The position numbers and the translations under genes were made by a program. The notes beneath the pieces were generated by a model. It was given only the letters and a program-made list of their open reading frames with translations, searched no databases and was not told the origin of the DNA. A stretch of 64,000 nucleotides of DNA from Centrapalus pauciflorus (Eukaryota > Streptophyta > Magnoliopsida > Asterales > Asteraceae), in contig JAANYP010002360.1 in assembly GCA_020465985.1 (NCBI GenBank), forward strand, positions 1-64,000. The letters are read 5' to 3'. Shown here one piece after another: positions 56,880 to 64,000 of the stretch; position 1 is the first letter of the stretch, and each line of letters begins with the position of its first letter.

Positions 56880-58258
56880 GTAATATTTTAATTATTTTTA
56901 TTTACGTAAAGTTTGATTTCTGATAAGCTTAAGTTATTTTATTAGCATCACTATTGCATAGCATTAATCTTTGGAGTTGCGCACAATTATAACCAATATG
57001 TCACAATTGCGCACATAGTTTCGTAGTAGATAGGGCCTCTACGGTTGAAGCGAGACACATTATTGTTTCTTTAATACCAAAATTTCCAGATTGTCTCCGA
57101 TGAATTGGATATGATGTGACGTGGTTTTCCTATCATTCTTACAACCTGCATGACGTGCACTTAAGTAAGTAGTTAGTTTGAAACTTGTTCCTTTCGGATA
57201 CTAGATACAAAGATCAAGTATACCTTTTAAGTATCGAAAAATACGTTTAACGGAAGCCAGATGTCACCCTTTAGGGTCAGCTTGAAATCGAGCACAGAGA
57301 CAAGTAGCAAGCATAATGCCTGGTCTACTAGCAGTTAAATATAGTAAGGAACCAATCATTCCTTGATAAGTCATGATATCAGTGGCCTTTCCCGTGGGAT
57401 CAGAATCAGGTTTAAGGAAAGTGACATGAGAGTTTATGTAAGTGAATAGTTTTAATCCTAAATCTTTTAACAAGATCGTAGATATACTTAGCCTGATTTA
57501 CGAAAATCCTTTTTGGAAGTTGTTTGACTTGTAATCTGAGGAAGAAATTCATCTACCACATCAAACTTATCTCGAACCTCGATTCAACCAGTTTAGAAAA
57601 TTCTTCACAAAGTGAAGATTTAGTAGAGCCAAAAACTATGTCATCTATGTAGATTTGAAAAAGTAAGATATATTTACCTTTGTGCTTGATGCACAAGGTT
57701 TTATCAACTGTACCTTTAGAGAAACCATATTCCAGGAGGAATTTGGTTAGACTATCATACCAGGCCTGAGGTTCTTGCTTTAAACCGTATAAGGCTAAAT
57801 CAAGAACATAGATATAGGAAGGTCTAAACTCTTCATCAAACCCCTCAGGTTGTTCGACATACATCAATTTGGCAGACGCTGAAATCTTGTTAAGAAACAT
57901 AAGTCAATATTCGGATGGCTTCAAATCTAGCTACTTGGATGAACGTCTCATTGAAGTCGAATCTCTGTTGTTGTCTTTATCCCTTGGCTACTAATCTTTC
58001 TTTATTGCAAATGAAAATCTTGTTCTTGTCTTTCTTGTGCTTGTAGATCCACTTGATGCTGATGATCGATATTCCTTTTGGTCGTAGGACTAATCGCCAC
58101 AACTTCAGATGTTCGAACTGGTGTAGTTTGTCGTGCATGACATTCACCCAGTCTGGATCGTGTTGTACCTCAACCGTTGATGTGGGCTCAATCTTGCTGA
58201 GGAATGTTGCGTACATGCAATACTTGTTTATAGCTCGTCTGGTTTCAATGAGAGCGTT
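56880..58258 (-). pseudogene. C: decayed copia pol remnant (RT and RNase H)
   Basis: Minus-strand RT pieces in order: RT start with AINKYCMYATFLSKIEPT, WVNVMHDKLHQFEHLKLWRL and IISIKWIYKHKKDKNKI at 58258-57977; LALYGLKQEPQAWYDSL and catalytic YIDDIVFGSTKSSLCEEF at 57900-57553; then GMIGSLLYLTASRPGIMLAT and RIFRYLKG. RNase H fades out through many stops, with a weak STVEA and CNSDANK up to about 56880. YIDD replaces YVDD. It is a different copia lineage from A, B and D. A4 cuts it at 58259; its upstream part should lie beyond A4, outside the window. Confidence 0.85.
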
Positions 58259-59359
58259 TGTTAGGTACAAAAAGGCCTCAATCAAACCTGCTATATATCA
58301 TAAGGGGAGATTTTTTTTATCAAATATGTTTGATACACTTAAGGGTATAATTTAAGGTCTCTCAATGCCTTATTGAAACCTGAAAAGTGATTCGCAATAT
58401 AAGCGAAAGCTGCTCACCCTATTACATTAGTTGTAACTTAGGCAGATTGCCGAAGCTGTCCTAATCTATTGGACAGGTGTGGCATAAACTGTCTATGCTG
58501 CTCATGTCTGTTGAGCAGCTTGGACCAAAACTAAGTGTTCTGTTCTTTGTGAACAGGATATACACTCCATGGAATATTTTTCCATGTCATCATGTAATGT
58601 CTTGGACGTGATGACCAGTCTACAAGTCGAAGACAAAGTTGAAAATCAGAAGCTGCTTACACTGCCCAAGCTGTTCTGATACATGAAGACAAAGTGTATA
58701 TTTGAAATGGGTGACAGACCATTTCTTATATCAAAATGGCTATACAAGAAGAGGAAAGGATTAAAGTTTACATTCCTCTTTAAGTGAAAGCAACCAGCAA
58801 CAGAGACAAAACGAAAAAGATAAAGATTCTGCTACATAGGGACAAATGCTGTTTTGTCAGAATGTGCAGAAAAGGTACCTTGTCTTTTTTCAAAGGCACT
58901 CCACTATCTCTGCATCCAATGAGGTAGTTTCACCAATATTCTCTGAGAGATTATAATTGGAAGCTTCTAAGGAATGTGAGATAACAAAGAGAGAGATATC
59001 CAGAACGTGCAAAAGAATTATGATTTCATGCATGCAAAGTCTGATTAGAAAAGAATAGTTGAGTGTGTCCAAGCTGTTGTTGTTCAAGCTGTCTGTCTGT
59101 CTGTCTTGTAAAAACAGTGAGTGCATCTTAGTGAGTGAATTCATTGTAACTAGTCTGAGTGTGTCTTAGATCAGTTGTTTATCTGTTGTTTCTATCATCT
59201 CAGCTTGAACTATTCTGCAGTTCAAACTTGTTTGTAATTAACAATTGTTGATATATACATACAAACATTGAGAAAAGTGTGTTGAAGTTTTAAATAGCTG
59301 TATTCACCCCATCTCTATAGCTTACACCAACATACTTGGGAAACCTTTTGGGACCTACA
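58259..59359 (+). repeat. A4 5' LTR
   Basis: 1101 bp, TGTTAGGTAC to GGGACCTACA, clearly diverged from the other A LTRs. The TATA box is degenerate (TTATAATTGG near 58947). Confidence 0.93.
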
Positions 59360-59361
59360 AC

Positions 59362-59373
59362 TAGTAACAGAGC
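59362..59373 (+). other. A4 primer-binding site, two changes
   Basis: TAGTAACAGAGC against TGGTATCAGAGC. Confidence 0.8.
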
Positions 59374-59426
59374 GGTTTAGAGTGTGTGTTAACTCTAGAT
59401 CTCTTACATCTCCCTATTTCCCACCA

Positions 59427-61203
59427 TGGACATCAGTTCTGCTGCTGAAGGAGCTGTTCCTGAAATCAGGACCATTGCAAAGGCAAAAGCTCAATGGTCT
59501 GATGAAGACAAACGTCTGGTTTGATGCAAAATCCAGGAACAACCTTGTAATCTCTTTATCTAATCATGTGTTCAAACAGGCTAAGAAGATGAAGACTGCA
59601 AAAGAAATGTGGGATACTTTGTGTACCGTCTATGATGTCCCCACTATCACATTAGATAACAGGATCAATAATCTTGTTAGACAATATGAACTATTCTTTG
59701 CAAAGCCAAAGGAAAGGAGACTCTCCCTGAAACCTACACGAGCTTCACTGCCTTGATCTATGATCTCAAAGCTGTTGGTATCACTAAAGACAGTTTAACT
59801 TTGGTAAACAAGTTTTCGAACATACTGCCCGAGGAATGTTGAAAACGTTAGAAGACTCTGTGGCTTCTAACATGCAAAAGGGACATATGGCCAAAACCTG
59901 TGACTGGGAGGAGTCTGATTCTTCATCTGATGAAAAAGACAACAACTGTCTGATGGCCAATACTGTGCCCCCTCAACAAGTAACTTCAAACAGGACCTGG
60001 CTGAAGCTGAAGCTCTCAGCACTTTAGAGAACTGGAATCCCACCATGATGTATAAGGTAGAAAACTTTATGGATTACAGCTCTGAAGAAAAAGTTAAAAT
60101 GTTTGAATATTTACTTGTTGATTTAAAAGCTGCTGTTGAGAAGCATGATGCTTTGAAGTCTGAAATCTCAAAGCTAAAATCTGATCTTGAAATAAAAATT
60201 AATGAACTGAACAGTTTTCATGAGTTGAAAACTGAACTTGATGAAGTAAAACACATCAACGTCATCTTATTAGAAGAAAAGAGAGAAACGGACTCAAAGC
60301 ATGCTAAGCTTCAAAAGATTGTTGACTCTTCCTGCCATTCAGCTAAGAGAGTCAGTCAACGTAACAATCAGCAGAATCCTGCTCAAATCCATGTCTATCT
60401 TGGAGGAGATCTTGATACAACAACTTCTATTGTATCAATAAGCAGATTATGTGAAAAGGCTACAAAAACTGATGATGGAATGTGTTCTCCATCAAATTAG
60501 CCTGCTAAGTGCCTAGCCAGTTTTCATAAACAAAAGAATGGAAAACAAGCTAAAACTAAAGCTTTAGCCACCAAACCTGTCAACCAGACAGGTTCTGGAA
60601 TTAAAGCTGATGGTAAGAAACTACAGCTTTAGCCACCAAAGTTTTCAAAAGGGAAGCATCCTTCTTCAAACAGGGGTAAGTCTCATGTTGGAAGAAAATA
60701 TGCTGTGATTTCAAATAAGTTTTTTAAATCATAGTGGAAAGCTGGTTATAAATGAAGGAAAATCTTTTGCTAAAACTAGAAGTACTGATCATGTTGATAG
60801 GCAACAATCATCACATCTCAGTAAAGGCAAAGGCAAAGCCATTGCTCAACTTGAGAAAACTGGGAATAAGTTTCCCAAACCTATGGAAGGACAAAAGACA
60901 ATCAAATTACCTGTGTTTGATCTCTGTCCTCCCAAAAAGAGGAAAGAGGGCAGAGGCAAAGTTGTTGCTGTTGTACCTTCCACCCAAGCTATTGGTTCTT
61001 CTAAAACAAGTGAAACTTTGTTAAAACCTGTTGAGAAACACCACAGAGATAAACTAGAATGTATTTCCGGGAGTACTTCATCCAAAAAGTCTAAAAAGAG
61101 ACAATCTTAAAAATGTAGAAAGAAGACTCATATGGCCAAAGATTGTCCTGAAACTGAGGACATAAGGAGAAGGAGAACTCATCCTTATGATGAGTTCCCC
61201 TAA
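59427..61203 (+). pseudogene. A4 gag remnant
   Basis: Begins MDISSAAEGAVPEIRT at 59427. Compared with A2 about 180 bp are missing right after the start, 4 bp near 59519 and about 500 bp near 59836, including the first zinc knuckle. AKEMWDTLCTVYD and NLVRQYELFFAKPK are kept. The coiled coil continues beyond the A2 deletion point (KSEISKLKSDLEIKINELNS, HAKLQKIVDSSC). Further on come K-rich pieces with several stops (near 60498, 60632, 60733 and 61108), a vestigial zinc motif HMAKDCPE and then TAA at 61201-61203. It shows what the complete A-family gag looked like. Confidence 0.85.
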
Positions 61204-61233
61204 AAACTAATATTTCCCCATGTCACTTTGCAG
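61201..61233 (+). promoter_or_regulatory. Gag stop plus splice-acceptor-like sequence in A4
   Basis: TAA, then AAACTAATATTTCC (branch-point-like CTAAT) and CCATGTCACTTTGCAG, directly before the protease. Stop and protease are in one frame. Same position as in B. Confidence 0.5.
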
Positions 61234-64000
61234 GTTAACCAACCAAGGCAGGTTTGGTACTTGGAAAGCGACTGCTCTGGCCGTATGACATGTTGAAAAG
61301 ATTTGGCTGAGTGATCTCAAGCATGAAAAAGGCCCAAGGTCACCTTTGGTGAAAATGTTCAGGGATCCACAGAAGGATATGGAACCCTTCAAGCTGGTGC
61401 TGCAATATTCAACAGAGTAGCCTATCTGTCTGGGCTGAAACATAACCTTGTTAGCGTTAGTCAACTTTGTGATGCTGGCTACAAGGTTAACTTTGATGAG
61501 CACATGGGGTACATACTAGATCTCCAAGGCAAACTTGTGCTGTGTGCACAAAGAAACAATGGTGTATATGTTGTAGATATGAATTCTGCTGATCCAACAA
61601 CTGAAACCTGTTTCATCTCAAGGAGTAATGCAGACCTCAACTGGTTATGACATAAAAGGCTATCACTCCTGAACTTCAAGAATATCAACAAACTCTATAA
61701 GAGAGAGTTGGTAACAGGTTTACCTTCTATAACTTATGTTAAGGATAAACTCTACACTGCTTGTGAGAAGGGTAAGCAAAGAAAAAGATCTTTTTAATCG
61801 AAACATAATTTCTCTATTGATACACCTCTCATCTTAATCCATATGGACTTGTTTGGACCTGTCAGTGTCTCAAGTCTAGGAGGTAGAAGATACACTCTAG
61901 TAACGGTTGATCAGTTCTCTAGGTTTACATGGGTGATCTTCCTAAAGACCAAAGGAGAGGCTGCTAGAGAGATTATTGGATTTATCAGGAAGATGAAAAT
62001 TTTGAACTCTTCCTAAGTCAAGCAGCTTAGAAGTGATCATGATACTGAATTCAAAAACAGTACTCTTGAGGACTTCTGTGAGGAAAGAGGGATCTCTCAA
62101 AACTTTTCAGCTGTAAGAACTCCACAACAAAATGGAGTTGCTGAAAGGAGGAACAGAACCCTTATTGAAGCTGCTAGAACCATGCTATGTGCATCTGGTT
62201 TGCCTTCATCATTTTGGGTTGAAGCCGTTAATACTGCCTGCTTCACTCAAAACAGATCCTTTGTGGTGAAAAGGTTCAATAAGACTCCTTATGAATTACT
62301 CAAAGGGAGAAAGCCAAATATAAGTTATTTCCATGTGTTTGGATGTCCCTGTTTCATCCTGAAACAAATGGCCAACTGGCCAAATTTGAACCCAAAGCTG
62401 ATGAAGGTGTGTTTGTTGGATACTCAGCTGTTTCTAAAGCCTACAGAGTATGCAACTTTAAAAGAAAGGTGATAGATGAATCTATCAATGTCACCTTTGA
62501 AAAGTCCAAAATGCTTCTCCCAAAGCTATTCCTTAATCAGTTTCAGGAGATTTCAGTTTTGATGATCTTATGCATTCCAATGATGAGGAAAAAGACTCAA
62601 AAGCGTCCACATCACCCAGAATGTAACATGTTAACCACAATGGGGATGATGATGATTATATTCGTACCCCCTGTGTGAATAAGTGTACTGATATAGTAAA
62701 TGTACCATGTCCAGAACCAATAATGTTGATTTCCCTGAATCCTCTGCTGATGTGTTCAACAATAATGATTCAGTCTCAATGGGTGAACAGGCTCAAGACA
62801 TCAGTGTGTCTGAAATCTTGAGAGCTGTTTAGCAAGACCTGCTGAGAATGAAATTGATACATGAGAATCTTCATTGAAACATGATCCTAAGTATATCAGG
62901 TGTCATCCCAATGATCAAATAATTGGTGACATCAACAAAGGTGTGTAAACAAGGTGGGACAGTCTGGGAAACTTTTGTATGTTTTCTAGTTTTGTGTTCC
63001 TGATGGAGCCAAAGAAAGTAGATGATGCATTGAAAGATGCCAATTGGATCACTTCTATGCAAAAAGAACTCAATCAGTTTGAGAGAAACAAAGTATGGAA
63101 GCTGGTCCCTATACCTAAAGGTAAAACAATAATTGGCACCAAATGGGTCTTCACAAAAAAGATGGATGAGCAAGGTCATGTCATAATTAACAAGACAAGA
63201 CTAGTTGCTCAAAGGTATAGGCAAGAAGAAGGCATAGATTATGATAAAACATTTGCTACTGTGGCCAGGTTAGAAGTAATTCGTTTGTTTCTGGCCTATG
63301 CTGCTCATAAGAGCATGAAGGTATTTCAAATGGATGTCAAGAGTGCATTTTTGAATGGTAAGATGCAAGAAGAAGTATATGTCAAGCAACCTCCAGGTTT
63401 TGTCCATAAGTTGGTCAAAGCTCTATATGGTCTAAAACAAGAACCTAGTTCCTGGTATGACACTCTTACTGATTTCCTTATGAGCAATGGATATTCCAGA
63501 GGTAAAGTGGATACTACATTGTTTATAAAGAAAGTGAAAACTGATATTATGCTTGTTCAAATTTATGTGTATGACATAATTTTTGGTTCTACTAATGAAC
63601 AGTTATGCAAGAATTTTTCCAGTACTCATGAAATCTAAGTATGAAATGAGTATGATGGGTGAACTTACTTTCTTTCTAGGATTACAGGTTAAACATGCCT
63701 CAAATGGAATTTTCATAAATCAAAGAATGTATACATTAGATCTTCTGAAAAAGTTAAATTTTATCAATGTTCTCCTATCAAAACCCCAATGGCAACTAAT
63801 GTAAAGTTGGATGCTGATGCCTGTGGCAAAGCTGTTTCAGTAACAGTTTACAGAGGCATGATTGGGAGCTTGCTATACTTAACTACTAGTAGACCAGATA
63901 TTATGTTTGATACCTGTTTATGTGCAAGGTTTCAAGCTGCTCCAATGGAATCACATCTAGCTGCTGTGAAAACGATCTTTAGACACCTAAAGGGTATACC
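61204..64000 (+). pseudogene. A4 pol remnant (protease, integrase, RT, RNase H)
   Basis: Protease site reads WYLESDCSGRMT where VDSG or LDSGCS is usual, so the active Asp and Gly are both changed. Then GLKHNLVSVSQLCD, LLNFKNINKLYKRELV and a damaged zinc region. Integrase: LILIHMDLFGPVSV, RSDHDTEFKNST (N of DNGTE changed to D, G to T shift), QQNGVAERRNRTLIEAARTM. The tail KTPYELLKGRKPNISYFHVF follows. RT from 62979 with TKWVFTKKMDEQGHV, VFQMDVKSAFLNGK and catalytic YVYDIIFGST (second position of the YVDD motif damaged to YVYD). RNase H start is at 63830-64000, cut by the window edge. At least six stops or shifts. Confidence 0.9.

Larger units (their letters stand above)
58259..64000 (+). mobile_element. 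A4: old A-family copia element, right end outside window
   Basis: LTR, degenerate primer site, gag and pol remnants all in A-family order. It keeps the protease and integrase regions that A2 has lost. Many stops and deletions. GCGTT directly precedes its LTR and would be the target duplication to look for past the window. Confidence 0.92.

Overview
This window is eukaryotic, from a large, repeat-rich plant genome, and almost all of it is LTR retrotransposons. The evidence is Ty1/copia and Ty3/gypsy polyproteins with tRNA-iMet primer-binding sites (TGGTATCAGAGC), long TA and CT microsatellites, and decayed AT-rich intergenic DNA. A eudicot is most likely, but I cannot name the family. I see no bacterial operon, rRNA gene, CRISPR array or intact host gene.

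Left part (1-40049) is a four-layer nest that can be solved from target-site duplications. The outer copia element, called A3 here, enters from the left edge: its pol end is at 1-987, its second ORF at 34450-38581 and its 3' LTR at 38941-40049. Element A2 of the same family (1121-33908; both LTRs 1127 bp; TSD CAGTT) sits inside A3. A2's 5' LTR is split by a very young gypsy chromovirus on the minus strand (1495-9627; two 1616-bp LTRs with two differences seen; TSD CAAGA). A2's region behind pol is split by a 13.4-kb copia element B on the minus strand (14351-27790; LTRs 646 and 645 bp; TSD TCCAA).

A2, A3 and B have Sirevirus-like traits: an extra long ORF between pol and the 3' LTR, and repeated short motifs in the noncoding parts. 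The A and B extra ORFs share a recognisable N-terminal domain. The A copies carry a host-promoter-like block in front of this ORF; B carries a splice-acceptor-like sequence there. In three elements (A4, B and the gag-only element D) the gag frame ends in a stop followed at once by an acceptor-like T/C-rich GCAG; in A4 and B, which keep pol, this lies directly before the protease.

Middle part (40050-50290) is old intergenic DNA. It holds a possible two-exon minus-strand gene remnant, a 0.4-kb inverted-repeat element between two microsatellites, a 1.86-kb gag-only LTR element (44248-46103, TSD GAGGG) inside a decayed extra-ORF remnant, a possible tRNA-derived repeat, and a 1.6-kb element with long inverted repeats.

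Right part (50291-64000) holds element D (50291-55538), a pol-less Sirevirus-like element whose leader contains 21 units of an almost exact 21-bp period. It is followed by a decayed minus-strand copia pol remnant C (about 56880-58258), which is interrupted by A4, an old A-family copy running off the right edge. No element here appears able to encode all of its own proteins without breaks.
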